DNA of 64,000 nucleotides from JAFALK01 sp042701975 (GCA_042701975.1 CP170561.1:3472001-3536000), one strand, 5' to 3'. Shown: positions 26,255 through 35,346, counted from the stretch's first letter. Notes: a model not told the origin generated them from the letters alone. Program-made: numbers and translations.

Positions 26255-27409
26255 TCAGCTCGCCGATGCGCCAGATGCAGCCGATGCAGCAGGCGGCGGC
26301 GCCAGCAGCACCTTCTCGCCGACCTTCACGCCGGAGACCACCTGCACATTGCCCGCATCGTGCAGACCGGTGCGCACCTGGCGCGGCTCGTTCTTGCCAT
26401 CCTTGGCGACGACGGTGACGGCATAGGCGCCGTCCTTGCCGCGCTCACCCAGGGCGACGATGGGCATGGCCACCGTCTGCCGCGCCTCGCCCGTCTCGAT
26501 GTCCACCTGCACGGTCATGTCGGCGAAGAGCTTGCGGTCGCGGTTGTCCACCTCGAACAGCGCGTTGTAGAAGACCGCGTTGCCGGCCCGCTCGGGGATC
26601 GGCTGGATCACGCGCAGCTTGCCTTCATAGCGGCGGCCGTCGCCGGCCAGCGTGGTGAAGCTGGCCTTCTGGTTTTGCTTGAGCGATTGGATGTCGGCCT
26701 CAGGCACCTTGGTGCGCACGGTGATCGTGTCCAGGTCGGCCACCGTCACCATCACCGGCGTGACCTGCACCGCGATCACGGTCTGGCCCACCTGCACGGG
26801 GATGTTCACCACCACGCCGTCCATCGGCGCCGTGATGCGGGTGTAGGCGAGGTTGAGTTTGCTGCGGTCCAGCTGGGCCTGCAGCTGCGCGAGGTTGGCG
26901 GCCTGCCCGCGCACGCCCGCTTCGAGCTTGGCGAAGTCGTTGTCGGCCTTCTCGGCTTCGGTGGCGGCCGTGGCGTCGCCCTTGAGCAGGCGGCGCTGGC
27001 GATCCAGCTCGCGCTTGGCGGCTTGCAGGTCCACGCGGCTGGCATCGAGCTGTGCCTGCTGCTGCGCCACCGTGGCTTCGGCGCGCACCACGTCGCTTTG
27101 TGCGAGCTCCGGATCGAGCAGCACGAGCAGGTCGCCCTTCTTGACCATCTGGCCCAGCACCACCGGGATGGACTTCACCTGGCCGCTGACCTGCGCGCCC
27201 ACGTCCACGCGGGTCTGCGCCTGCAGCGTGCCGGCGGCCTGCACCGTCTGCACGATGTCGGTGAGCTTGACCTCACCCGTGGGCGGAGGCGGCGGCGGCG
27301 GCGTGTGGGCGCGGCTCCAGAGCATCCAGGCGATCACCACGGTTGCAATCGCAATCCACCAGCGCAATTTGCGCAGCCAGCTTTTCAGCTTGGCGGCCTT
27401 TGAACCCAT
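26255..27409 (-). CDS. macA: MacA-like periplasmic adaptor (membrane-fusion protein)
   Basis: Adaptor of 384 residues. A membrane segment is at about residues 18-34 (WIAIATVVIAWMLW), followed by a proline run and the lipoyl-like halves VDVGAQVSGQVKSIPVVLGQ and LAYTRITAPMDGVVVNIPV, which bracket a coiled-coil hairpin (about residues 95-165). The beta-barrel region continues to the C-terminus (VVSGVKVGEKVLLAP). It links MacB to the outer-membrane channel. The start at 27409 has GGGAGAAG about 8 bp upstream; an earlier in-frame codon lacks support. The Ala/Ser-rich C-terminal tail is probably unstructured. Confidence 0.92.
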   Translation of the reverse strand: MGSKAAKLKSWLRKLRWWIAIATVVIAWMLWSRAHTPPPPPPPTGEVKLTDIVQTVQAAGTLQAQTRVDVGAQVSGQVKSIPVVLGQMVKKGDLLVLLDPELAQSDVVRAEATVAQQQAQLDASRVDLQAAKRELDRQRRLLKGDATAATEAEKADNDFAKLEAGVRGQAANLAQLQAQLDRSKLNLAYTRITAPMDGVVVNIPVQVGQTVIAVQVTPVMVTVADLDTITVRTKVPEADIQSLKQNQKASFTTLAGDGRRYEGKLRVIQPIPERAGNAVFYNALFEVDNRDRKLFADMTVQVDIETGEARQTVAMPIVALGERGKDGAYAVTVVAKDGKNEPRQVRTGLHDAGNVQVVSGVKVGEKVLLAPPPAASAASGASAS

Positions 27410-27572
27410 GCATCTTCTCCCTGAGGAATGGCGTCGATCTGGCGAGCTGGGCATCAGCTGCTGGAGCTCGGCGGCGCGAGTATCGCCGTGCGACGCGCCC
27501 TCAAAAGCGAAGAATTCACTGCATGTGACAGGCTGCGGTTGGAGCCGATGAACGGCGTCCTGTCTGTTGGCT

Positions 27573-28574
27573 TCAATCCACCTTGGCGCCCGAGACGCGG
27601 ACGACCTCCGCCCACTTCTTCGTCTCCGCGCGGATCAGCGCGGCGAAGTCAGCGCTGCTCATGCCGCTGGCCACGGCGCCCTGGCTGGCCAGGCTGTCGC
27701 GCAGCGTTGGCAGGCTCAAGGCCCGCGCCGTCTCGCGCTGCACGCGGGCGATCTGGTCGGCGGGCATCGAGGCGGGTCCGAGCAGGCCAAACCAGGAGCT
27801 GGCTTCATAGCCCTTGAGCTGCGCACCGCCGGCCTCGGCAATCGTCGGCAGGTCGGGCAGTGCACTGGAACGAACGGCGGAGGTGACCGCGATGGCCTTG
27901 ATGCGGCCCGAGCGGATGTGCGGCATCGAGGACGGCAGGTTGTCGAACATCAGGTCCATCGAGCCGCCGATCAGGTCGATCAGCGCCGGGCCCGAGCCGC
28001 GGTAGGGGAAGTGCACCATGAAGGTCCCCGTCATGGTCTTGAACAGCTCGGCCGCCAGGTGGATGGAGGTGCCGTTGCCGCTGGAGGCGTAGTTGAGCTG
28101 CCCCGGCCGGGCGCGCAGGGCGCGGATCAGGTCGGGCACGGTCTGCACGCCGAGCTCTTGCGCCTTCTTGGGGTTCGTCACCAGCACATTGGGCACACTG
28201 GCCACGAGCGTGATGGGCGCGAAATCGCGCTGTACGTCGTAAGGCATGCGGCTGCCGTAGAGCGCCGCGTTGATGGCGTGCGTGCCGACGGTTCCCATCA
28301 CGATCGTGTGGCCGTCCGTCGAGCGCGCGCATTCGGCGGCGCCGAGGTTGCCGCCCGCGCCCGGCTTGTTGTCCACCACCACGGTCTGGCCCAGCGCGTT
28401 CTGCAGCTCGGGTGCGAGGGCGCGGGCGAGGATGTCGGTCGTGCCGCCGGCGGTGAAGGGCACGATCAGGCGGATCGGTCGCGTCGGCCACGCGCTCTGG
28501 CTTTGCGCCAGGCCTGGCGCGAGCAAGGGCGCCAGCAAAGGACCAAGGATCAACGGACGGCGCTGGATCGGCAT
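27573..28574 (-). CDS. Bug-family tripartite tricarboxylate transporter receptor (TctC-like)
   Basis: Periplasmic solute receptor of 333 residues with a signal peptide (PLILGPLLAPLLAPGLAQS). Bug features are RPIRLIVPFTAGGTTDILAR, GQTVVVDNKPGAGGNLGAAE, HFPYRGSGPALIDLIGG and SSWFGLLGPASMP, the regions that build the ligand pocket. Such proteins bind carboxylates or other small organic acids and are hugely expanded in Burkholderiales, many as orphans. There is no TctA/TctB pair in the window, so it is an orphan receptor here. A ribosome site AGGAG precedes the ATG. Confidence 0.93.
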   Translation of the reverse strand: MPIQRRPLILGPLLAPLLAPGLAQSQSAWPTRPIRLIVPFTAGGTTDILARALAPELQNALGQTVVVDNKPGAGGNLGAAECARSTDGHTIVMGTVGTHAINAALYGSRMPYDVQRDFAPITLVASVPNVLVTNPKKAQELGVQTVPDLIRALRARPGQLNYASSGNGTSIHLAAELFKTMTGTFMVHFPYRGSGPALIDLIGGSMDLMFDNLPSSMPHIRSGRIKAIAVTSAVRSSALPDLPTIAEAGGAQLKGYEASSWFGLLGPASMPADQIARVQRETARALSLPTLRDSLASQGAVASGMSSADFAALIRAETKKWAEVVRVSGAKVD

Positions 28575-28625
28575 CGCGAGTCTCCTGTACAGGTAGGCCG
28601 CGCGAGTATGCCGCCGCCGGAGTCT

Positions 28626-29396
28626 TCAGGTCGAGAGTTCGACGTACACCGGCGCGTGGTCGCTGGGCTTGGGCAGCTTGCGCATGGCGCGGTCGATCAC
28701 GCAGGCCTTGACGTCAGGCTTGAGGCCGCTCGACACCAGGATGTGGTCGATGCGCAGGCCCTTGTTCTTCTGGAAGCCCAGCATGCGGTAGTCCCACCAG
28801 CTGTAGCTCTTGGGCACCTGTTCGAACATGCGATAGGCGTCCGTCAGGCCCAGATCGAGCAAGGCCTGGAAGTGGGCGCGTTCTTGGGGCGAGCAGTGGG
28901 TCTGCCCGACAAAGGCTGCCGGGTCGTAGCAGTCGCGGTCTTCCGGGGCGATGTTGAAGTCGCCCATCAGCACCAGCTTGTCGTGCCGGGCCAACTCGTC
29001 CTTGAGCCAGGCGCGCAGGCCGTCGAGCCAGGCCATCTTGTAGACGAACTTGTCGCTGTCCAGCGCCTGGCCGTTGGGGATGTAGGCCCCGATCACGCGG
29101 ACGCCGTCCACCGTGCCTGCGATCACGCGGGCCTGCTCATCCGCAAAACCAACGATGTTCTTGACGACGTCCGTGGCCGGCGTGCGGCTCAGCAGGGCCA
29201 CGCCGTTGTAGGTCTTCTGGCCGAACCACTGCACCTGCCAGCCGGCGGCGGTGAGCTCGGCATGCGGGAACTTGTCATCGGTGAGCTTGGTTTCTTGCAG
29301 GACGATGGCGTTGGTGTCCGGGTTGGCCGCCAGCCAGTCCAGCAACTGCGGCAGGCGCACGGCGAGGGAGTTGACGTTCCAGGTGGCGAATTTCAT
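28626..29396 (-). CDS. xth: Exodeoxyribonuclease III
   Basis: AP endonuclease/3'-exonuclease of 256 residues, for base-excision repair. The catalytic motifs of the exonuclease III family are visible: MKFATWNVNSLAVRLPQLLD, VLQETKL with the metal-binding Glu, GAYIPNGQ, VLMGDFNIAPEDRDCYD, RIDHILVS and the C-terminal SDHAPVYVEL with catalytic Asp and His. The length is close to E. coli Xth (268). It is divergent from the histidine kinase gene. Confidence 0.94.
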   Translation of the reverse strand: MKFATWNVNSLAVRLPQLLDWLAANPDTNAIVLQETKLTDDKFPHAELTAAGWQVQWFGQKTYNGVALLSRTPATDVVKNIVGFADEQARVIAGTVDGVRVIGAYIPNGQALDSDKFVYKMAWLDGLRAWLKDELARHDKLVLMGDFNIAPEDRDCYDPAAFVGQTHCSPQERAHFQALLDLGLTDAYRMFEQVPKSYSWWDYRMLGFQKNKGLRIDHILVSSGLKPDVKACVIDRAMRKLPKPSDHAPVYVELST

Positions 29397-29538
29397 GGTG
29401 AGGGGCGGCTCGGGTCTTGGGAGTGGGCCGCATTGTCTACCGGCTGACGAGGCCTGTCGTCATGTTGAGTGCCATGCCCGGCCGCCTGTAATATGGAGCA
29501 GGGGCAAAGACCAAGCTTCACAACAAGAGGAGCGGTGC

Positions 29539-31977
29539 GTGCATTCGACGAAGTCGCCTGGCTCTGCGGACCTGTCTGCTCCACGCAGGACTTCCCACCG
29601 CCGTTGGTGGATGCAGATCCCCATCTGGCTGCCCCTGGTGGCGGTGGCCGTGATCGGGCTGCTGTGCTTTGTCGGCGTTCAGCGCGCCTTGCAGGAATCG
29701 CTCGCCAGCCAGCTCTCTGCCACCCTGCGCGCCAACCGTGAGGCGCTGGACCTCTGGCTCGACTACGAATGGGAGCGCACCAGCAAGGCCGCGTCCATGC
29801 TCGCCAAGGTGGACCGGCTCGACAACCTGGACGCGATGCGCAGCAGCCTGCGCCAGTCGGCCGAGCGTCTCAACGCGCAGGGCCTGAGCCTGGTCGACCT
29901 CAACGGCCATCTGCTGGTGCGCAGCTTCGACGGGGCGCCGCCAGAAACGCATCTCGACTGGGAACGGCTGGGCCGCGGTGAACCCTGCTTTGCCGGGGTG
30001 GCGCGTGGGCCCGGTGGCATGGCCCTGGTCAGCCTGGCGGTGCCGTTCTACTGGAACGACAAGCTCCAAGGCGCACTGGTGCTGCATCGCAGCGCTGCGG
30101 CGCATCTGACCCGTGTGTTGACGGTGGGGCGCTACGGGCAATCGGGCGAGTCCTATGCCTTCGACCGCGAGGGGCACTTCCTGACGGAGAGCCGCTTCCC
30201 CGACCATCTGCGCCAGATCGGCCTGATGAGCCTGACGGAAGATTCCGTCATCCTGCGTCTCAAGGTGGCGGATCCGGGCGTCAATCTCGTGGCCAGCGAG
30301 CGCCCGGACAAGGCGCAGGCCGATTGGCCCTTGACGGCGATGGTGGCCCGCGCCGTGAGCCGCGGTCCCCAGGAACAGGGCGTGGACGTGATCGGCTATC
30401 GCGACTACCGCGGCGTGCCGGTGGTGGGCGCCTGGCAATGGATCGACGCCTACGGCATCGGGCTGGCGGCCGAGATCGACGTGGCTGAGGCCTTCCAGCT
30501 CAAGCATGCGCTGTTCGCCGCCTTCGTGGTTCTGTGCAGCCTGCTGGCCCTGACCAGCGCCGCGCTGGGCTGGCTGCAACGACGCCAGCGCCTGCAGGGC
30601 GAGGCGCTGGAGGCGGAAAGCGAGCGTCGCCGCGTGAGCGAGCAGCGCTTTCGCCGCTTGGCGGGCGGCATGCCCTATCCGAGCCTGCTGGTCGGCCCGG
30701 ACCTGCGCATCGAGCTGTGCAACGACCAGGCCGCGCGGCTGCTGCAGCGCCGCGTGGCGGACCTGCAGGATTGCGCGCTGTCGGACTTCATGTCGGCGGA
30801 CGACGTGGCCAACGTGGTCGGCCTGGGCCGCTCGGCGCTGGGCAAGGACCTCGTGTCCGCCGCCCGCTGCGAGGCCGACCTCATCACGCCGAGCCAGGGT
30901 CGCCTGCCGGTTGAGGTGGGCATCGCCGCCTTTGATGATTCGTTGCTGCTGACCCTGGTGGACCTGATGGAACGCCGCGAAGTCGCCCAGGCGCAGCAGC
31001 AAGCGCGCCAGCAGGCGGAGCAGGCCTCGCAGGCCAAGAGCCACTTCCTGGCCAATATGAGCCACGAGATCCGCACGCCAATGAACGCCGTGCTCGGCTA
31101 CGCGCAGCTGCTGCAGCTCGATGGCGGCCTGGGGCCGGAGGAGCGCCGCAAGGTCGACGCCATCCTGCGCGCCGGCCAGCACCTGCTGGGCCTGATCAAC
31201 TCGGTGCTGGACATGGCCAAGATCGAGGCCGGCCAGATCCAGCTGCGCGCGGAAGAGCAAGACCTGAACGAGGTCGTCGCCGGCCTGGACGAGATCTTCG
31301 CGCTGCGCTGCGAGCAGCAGAACCAGGTCTGGCGCTGCCTCAATGCGCTGCCCCGGCCGTGCATGGTGCGGGGCGACCGGCTGAGGCTCAACCAGGTGCT
31401 GATCAACCTGATCGGCAACGCGCAGAAGTTCGCGCGCCGCGAGGTGACGCTGGAGATCGAGCCGCCGGACGCTGCTCACGCAGGCTTTCGCTTCGTTGTG
31501 AGGGACGATGGCCCGGGTCTCGGTGCGGGCGAGGCGGCGCGGGTGTTCGAGGTCTTCCAACAGGGCGAGGCCGGCGTTTCCAAGGGCGGCACCGGCCTGG
31601 GCCTGGCGATCACGCGCGGCCTGGTCGAGGCCATGGGCGGCAGCATCGAGCTGCTGAGCCCGGGCGTGGGCTGCGAGGCCGTCGTGCACCTGCCGCTGGA
31701 GCTGACAGAGCCGCTCGGCGGACGGTCGGGTTCGGGGGCGACGCATGTCGCGCGCCATCAGGTGCGCGCTGCGGATGCGCCCATCGACATCCCCGAGCGC
31801 CTGCGCGCCGAGCTGCTCAATGCCGCCGAGCTCGGCGAGTTGACGCGCGCGCGCCGCCTGCTCGATGACTGGGCTACCCAGGGCGCCGATGCAGCCACGC
31901 TGACGCGGCTGCAGGCGCGCGTTCAGGCCTACGATTGGGACGGACTCATCCACGACTTGCAGACGGTGACCCCATGA
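29539..31977 (+). CDS. Membrane sensor histidine kinase with PAS domain
   Basis: Sensor kinase of 812 residues. A first membrane helix is at about 27-46, an extracytoplasmic sensor region (dCache-like; YGQSGESYAFDREGHFLTES is typical) runs to about 320, and a second helix is at 325-345. After a short coiled coil, a PAS-like domain (residues 370-475) leads into HisKA with H509 in FLANMSHEIRTPMNAVLGY and a full ATPase domain (NLIGNAQKFA, DDGPGL, GTGLGLAI). It ends with a ~90-residue helical tail and has no receiver. The GTG start at 29539 is preceded by AGAGGAG; the next in-frame Met (29611) would remove the N-terminal cytoplasmic tail. It overlaps the following c-di-GMP gene as ATGA, so the two form a sensor/output pair. 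Signal unknown. Confidence 0.88.
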   Translation: MHSTKSPGSADLSAPRRTSHRRWWMQIPIWLPLVAVAVIGLLCFVGVQRALQESLASQLSATLRANREALDLWLDYEWERTSKAASMLAKVDRLDNLDAMRSSLRQSAERLNAQGLSLVDLNGHLLVRSFDGAPPETHLDWERLGRGEPCFAGVARGPGGMALVSLAVPFYWNDKLQGALVLHRSAAAHLTRVLTVGRYGQSGESYAFDREGHFLTESRFPDHLRQIGLMSLTEDSVILRLKVADPGVNLVASERPDKAQADWPLTAMVARAVSRGPQEQGVDVIGYRDYRGVPVVGAWQWIDAYGIGLAAEIDVAEAFQLKHALFAAFVVLCSLLALTSAALGWLQRRQRLQGEALEAESERRRVSEQRFRRLAGGMPYPSLLVGPDLRIELCNDQAARLLQRRVADLQDCALSDFMSADDVANVVGLGRSALGKDLVSAARCEADLITPSQGRLPVEVGIAAFDDSLLLTLVDLMERREVAQAQQQARQQAEQASQAKSHFLANMSHEIRTPMNAVLGYAQLLQLDGGLGPEERRKVDAILRAGQHLLGLINSVLDMAKIEAGQIQLRAEEQDLNEVVAGLDEIFALRCEQQNQVWRCLNALPRPCMVRGDRLRLNQVLINLIGNAQKFARREVTLEIEPPDAAHAGFRFVVRDDGPGLGAGEAARVFEVFQQGEAGVSKGGTGLGLAITRGLVEAMGGSIELLSPGVGCEAVVHLPLELTEPLGGRSGSGATHVARHQVRAADAPIDIPERLRAELLNAAELGELTRARRLLDDWATQGADAATLTRLQARVQAYDWDGLIHDLQTVTP

Positions 31978-33785
31978 ATCTGAGCAGCCCCGTCCGCCGT
32001 TCGGCGCGTGTGCTTCTGGTCGACGACACGCCGACCAATCTGGACGTATTGCAGGGCCTGCTGGAGCCGCTGGGGCTCGAGCTGTCCACGGCCAACAGCG
32101 GCGAGCGCGCCTTGCAGGTCGTGCAGCGGCTGACGCCAGACCTGATCCTGCTGGACATCATGATGCCCGGCATCGACGGCATCGAGGTCTGCCGCCGCCT
32201 GAAGGCCGCGCCGGCCACGGCGGACATCCCGGTCATCTTCGTCACGGGCGCAGGCGACAACGTCGACGCCGGATTTGCCGCCGGCGGCGTCGATTACCTC
32301 GTCAAGCCCGTGCGCGCCAACGACCTGCGCGCACGTGTGAGCGCCCATCTGGAACGCGGCTGGCTGCTGCGCGAGCTGGCCGAGCGCAATGCCAGCCTGG
32401 AAGAAGCCCGCCGCACGCTGGAGCGCCGCGTGGAGGAGCGCACGCGCGAGCTCTCGGTGGCGAATTCGAACCTGCACAACGAGGTGCAGGAGCGCCGCGT
32501 GGCGGAAGACCGACTGAACTTCCTGGCCCGCCACGACTTCCTCACCCGGCTGATGAACCGCCCGGCGCTGGAATCGAGCCTGGCCCAGCTGCTGGCGGCC
32601 GGCGGCCAGCGCAGCCACTGCCTGATCCACTTGGATCTGGATCGCTTCAAGGTCGTCAACGACATCTGCGGGCACGTGGCCGGCGACGAGCTGCTGCGCG
32701 AGATCTCCGAGCTGCTGCGCCGCGAGCTGCAGCCGCTGGACCTGCTGGCGCGCATGAGCGGCGATGAATTCACGCTGGTGCTGGTGGATGCCGACCTGGC
32801 CCGCGGCCGCAACGTGGCCGAGCGGCTGCGCAAGGCGGTGGAGGCTTTCCGCTTCAGCTGGCAGAACCAGGTGTTCACGCAGACGACGAGCGTGGGCCTG
32901 ACCAGCGTCGCGTCGACGCACGGCGGTGTGCAGGAACTTCTGGGCCAGGCCGATGCCGCGTGCTTCGCGGCCAAGGAAGAGGGCCGCAACCGCGTCCATG
33001 TGTACGACGAGCGCATCATCGACATCCAGTCCCGCCGCGCCCAGCTGGCGCTGGCGCCGCGGCTGACCGAGGCACTGGAGAAGGACAGCTTCGAGCTCTT
33101 CAGCCAGCGCATCCTGCGCCTCGACGCGCCCGAGGTCGGCGAGCACTACGAGCTGCTACTGCGCATGCGCGACGCCGAGGGCCAGCTGATCGAGCCCGCC
33201 GACTTCATCCCCGCCGCTGAAAGGCTGGGCATGATGCCGCAGGTTGACCGCTGGGTCGTGCGCCGCGTGTTCCGCTTCTATCGCGAGAACCCCGAGCAGC
33301 TGCTGCGGCTGGATCGGGCCACGGTCAATCTGTCGGGCCAGTCGCTCTGCGATCCCGCCTTCGACGCGTTTGTTGCCGACCAGCTCGCCGAGGGCGGCCT
33401 GCCGGCGGACAAGCTGTGCTTCGAGATCACCGAGACGGCGGCCATCACCAACCTGCAGAGCAGCGTGCGCTTCATGCACAAGTTCCGCCGCGCGGGCGTG
33501 CGGTTCGCGCTCGATGATTTCGGCGCGGGCGTGTCCTCGTTCGCCTACCTGAAGACGCTGCCGGTGGATTTCCTGAAGATCGACGGCATGTTCGTCAAGG
33601 ACATCGCCGAAAACCCGGTGGACCGCGCCATGGTGCGTGCCATCAACGAAATCGGCCAGGTGATGGGCCGCCAGACGGTGGCCGAGTTTGCCGAAACGGA
33701 CGAGATCGTCGAGATCCTGCGCCAGATCGGCGTCAACTACGCCCAGGGCTTTGGCGTGGCGCGGCCCCAGGCGCTGATTTTCTGA
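31974..33785 (+). CDS. Response regulator with GGDEF and EAL domains (probable c-di-GMP phosphodiesterase)
   Basis: Protein of 603 residues. The receiver domain (1-120) has D17-D18, phosphorylation-site D61 in LLDIMMPG and K111. A coiled coil (about 130-178) joins it to a GGDEF-like domain with SGDEF at 262-266 instead of GGDEF and no RxxD inhibitory site. The EAL domain keeps the catalytic set: E393 (as YELLLRM), N452, E484/E487 (EITET), D514-D515 (LDDFGAG), K535 (LKID), E571 and the final QG, although the EAL motif itself reads ELL. So a phosphodiesterase is likelier than a cyclase. The partner is very likely the kinase just upstream (ATGA overlap). Confidence 0.88.
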   Translation: MNLSSPVRRSARVLLVDDTPTNLDVLQGLLEPLGLELSTANSGERALQVVQRLTPDLILLDIMMPGIDGIEVCRRLKAAPATADIPVIFVTGAGDNVDAGFAAGGVDYLVKPVRANDLRARVSAHLERGWLLRELAERNASLEEARRTLERRVEERTRELSVANSNLHNEVQERRVAEDRLNFLARHDFLTRLMNRPALESSLAQLLAAGGQRSHCLIHLDLDRFKVVNDICGHVAGDELLREISELLRRELQPLDLLARMSGDEFTLVLVDADLARGRNVAERLRKAVEAFRFSWQNQVFTQTTSVGLTSVASTHGGVQELLGQADAACFAAKEEGRNRVHVYDERIIDIQSRRAQLALAPRLTEALEKDSFELFSQRILRLDAPEVGEHYELLLRMRDAEGQLIEPADFIPAAERLGMMPQVDRWVVRRVFRFYRENPEQLLRLDRATVNLSGQSLCDPAFDAFVADQLAEGGLPADKLCFEITETAAITNLQSSVRFMHKFRRAGVRFALDDFGAGVSSFAYLKTLPVDFLKIDGMFVKDIAENPVDRAMVRAINEIGQVMGRQTVAEFAETDEIVEILRQIGVNYAQGFGVARPQALIF

Positions 33786-33786
33786 A

Positions 33787-34365
33787 TCAGATCGCGAACC
33801 AGGCCAGCACGCCCAGGACGATGCCGATGCCGCCGGCCACCAGCGTGGCGCCTTCCATCCAGCGCTTCTTGGTCAGCAGCGCGATGGCGGCAAGGGCGAT
33901 GGCGACCTGAAGCGCCGTCGTCGCCTGCGCCCAGCGGTGGTGAAGGTGCAGCTGGTGTTCGCTCTTCTCGTCCCATTCCTTGGACTTCTCTTCGAGCTTG
34001 TCGGCCTCGGTCTTGATGTCGGCCTTTTCCTTCTCGTAACGGGCGGCCTTCTCCTGGTACTTGGCGCGCTTCTCGTCGCTGCTCATCAGCTCGGCTGCCA
34101 GCTCGGAGAGGTTCTGCTTGTTGGCCTTGGCCTGGTAGTAGTTCCACTTGTCCGCCGCTTCGGTCTTGGCGATGGCGGCGTTGTTCTTGTACAGGCCCGC
34201 ATTGGCTTGCGTGGCGCCGCCCATGTAGCCGAAGAAGGCACCGATGGTGGCGAGGATGGCCGTGATCACCGCCAGCTGGCCGGCCAGGCCCTTGGGCTCA
34301 TGCTGGGCCTGGTGTTCCAGTTCGTGATCGTGCGGGCCGTGGACGTGGAAGCCGTGTTCCGACAT
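33787..34365 (-). CDS. DUF4337 domain membrane protein
   Basis: Protein of 192 residues that I recognise as DUF4337 but for which no function is known. The N-terminus is His-rich (HGFHVHGPHDHELEHQAQH), then a membrane segment (about 30-50, AVITAILATIGAFFGYMGG), a charged coiled coil (about 65-125, Lys/Glu-rich), and two hydrophobic segments at the C-terminus. The His-rich head might bind metal, which is only a suggestion. ATG at 34365 follows GAGAGAG; the in-frame extension upstream overlaps folA's end. It lies 13 bp downstream of folA, so they may be co-transcribed. The other end is convergent with the GGDEF-EAL gene (1 bp between stops). Confidence 0.78.
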   Translation of the reverse strand: MSEHGFHVHGPHDHELEHQAQHEPKGLAGQLAVITAILATIGAFFGYMGGATQANAGLYKNNAAIAKTEAADKWNYYQAKANKQNLSELAAELMSSDEKRAKYQEKAARYEKEKADIKTEADKLEEKSKEWDEKSEHQLHLHHRWAQATTALQVAIALAAIALLTKKRWMEGATLVAGGIGIVLGVLAWFAI

Positions 34366-34378
34366 GGTGGGTTCTCTC

Positions 34379-34882
34379 TCAGAGGCGTTCGTAGGTGGTG
34401 AAGTGGTAGGCCAGGCCGTCGGCACTCACGGCGCTTTCGCGGGCGGTCTGCCGGAATTGGTCGCGTGGCCAGGCGGGAAAGAAGGCGTCGGCATCGACGT
34501 ACTCGGCCTCGACCTCCGTGAGCTCCAGGCGCGTGGCGCGGGGCAGGGCTTCGGCGTAGATCTGCGCACCGCCAATCACGTAGACCGTGCCTTCGCAGGC
34601 CGCCAGCGCTGCTTGCAATGAAGGGAAGACTTCCGCGCCATCCATGGCCAACCCAGCAGAGCGCGAGAGCACGAGATTGCGGCGGCCCGGCAGCGGGCGG
34701 AACTTCGGCGGCAGCGAGTTCCAGGTCTTGCGACCCATGATGACCGGGTGGCCGAGCGTCAGCGCCTTGAAGCGCTTCAGGTCTTCAGGCAGATGCCAGA
34801 GCAGCTGGTTGTCGCGCCCGATCGCGCCATCGCGCGCCACGCCGGCGATCAGCACCACGGTGGCTGGGGCATCAGGTTTCAT
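34379..34882 (-). CDS. folA: Dihydrofolate reductase
   Basis: DHFR of 167 residues, which reduces dihydrofolate to tetrahydrofolate with NADPH and is the trimethoprim target. Motifs: VVLIAGVARDGAIGRDNQLL followed by WHLPEDLKRFKALT (with the proton-donor acidic residue), VIMGRKTWNSLP, and VYVIGGAQIYAEALP. thyA, its usual neighbour in many bacteria, is about 9 kb away here. Confidence 0.94.
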   Translation of the reverse strand: MKPDAPATVVLIAGVARDGAIGRDNQLLWHLPEDLKRFKALTLGHPVIMGRKTWNSLPPKFRPLPGRRNLVLSRSAGLAMDGAEVFPSLQAALAACEGTVYVIGGAQIYAEALPRATRLELTEVEAEYVDADAFFPAWPRDQFRQTARESAVSADGLAYHFTTYERL

Positions 34883-34944
34883 GGAATCGGAAAAAAAGGG
34901 GTGACGTCGAGAGGTGGAATTATGTCGGAGCTAAACTGCCGCCC

Positions 34945-35346
34945 ATGTCTCGTGCCTTGCGTTTCATCGTCTGCTGCTTCATCGCGCTGGCCCTGCCTTT
35001 GCAGGGCTGGGCGGCGCATGCGGATTGCGGCAAGGCGCAGATGCAGATGCAGATGCAGATGCAGATGCAGATGCAGATGCAGATGCAGATGCAGATGCAG
35101 ATGCAGATGCAGACCGCGCCTTCCATGCACGAGGAATGCGCGGCACACCACACCGGCAAGTCGGCCAAGATGGCCGACAAGTGCGGCACCGGCGCCTGCT
35201 GCTGTCATGCCGTGGCAATGAGCAGCGCTGAATTGCTGATCGAGCCGCAATCGGCCGCACCGGTGGCCGTGCCCACCGTTCCCTTGTTCCACGCCAGCGT
35301 GCCGCCCGCCGGCATCGAGAAGCCGCCCAGAGAAGCACTCGCCTGA
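34945..35346 (+). CDS. Small secreted Cys/His/Met protein of a copper module, with a Met-Gln repeat
   Basis: Protein of 133 residues. A signal peptide covers about residues 1-24 (LRFIVCCFIALALPLQGWAA). After HADCGKA, residues 33-56 are twelve Met-Gln pairs. The remainder is Cys/His/Met-rich (SMHEECAAHH, CGTGACCCHAVAM) and then a low-complexity tail. Methionine and cysteine/histidine clusters suit periplasmic copper(I) binding. It is followed 54 bp later by an outer-membrane factor and a multicopper oxidase. I do not recognise a named family, but CopL-like metal-binding proteins are similar in style. The repeat (separate entry) is a pure DNA hexamer, suggesting length variation among strains. 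Confidence 0.72.
   Translation: MSRALRFIVCCFIALALPLQGWAAHADCGKAQMQMQMQMQMQMQMQMQMQMQMQMQTAPSMHEECAAHHTGKSAKMADKCGTGACCCHAVAMSSAELLIEPQSAAPVAVPTVPLFHASVPPAGIEKPPREALA
35041..35112 (+). repeat. (ATGCAG)12 hexanucleotide tandem repeat inside the copper-protein gene
   Basis: Twelve uninterrupted copies of ATGCAG (72 bp) lie inside the small copper-module gene, encoding alternating Met and Gln. All units are identical at the DNA level, as expected for a slippage-prone microsatellite. The unit is a multiple of three, so copy-number change alters only the length of the Met-rich stretch, without frameshift. Confidence 0.97.

Noticed and set aside
24375..26426. Long plus-strand open frame opposite macB
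   Set aside because: Antisense shadow of a clear MacB; composition is His/Gln/Arg-rich and no family motif is visible.
27410..27572. Small gene between the MacA and Bug genes
   Set aside because: Short frames here lack ribosome sites and coding-like composition; likely the macA promoter region.
35041..35112. Possible CRISPR or IS end because of exact repetition
   Set aside because: Contiguous 6-bp units without spacers, in frame within a coding sequence; it is a microsatellite.
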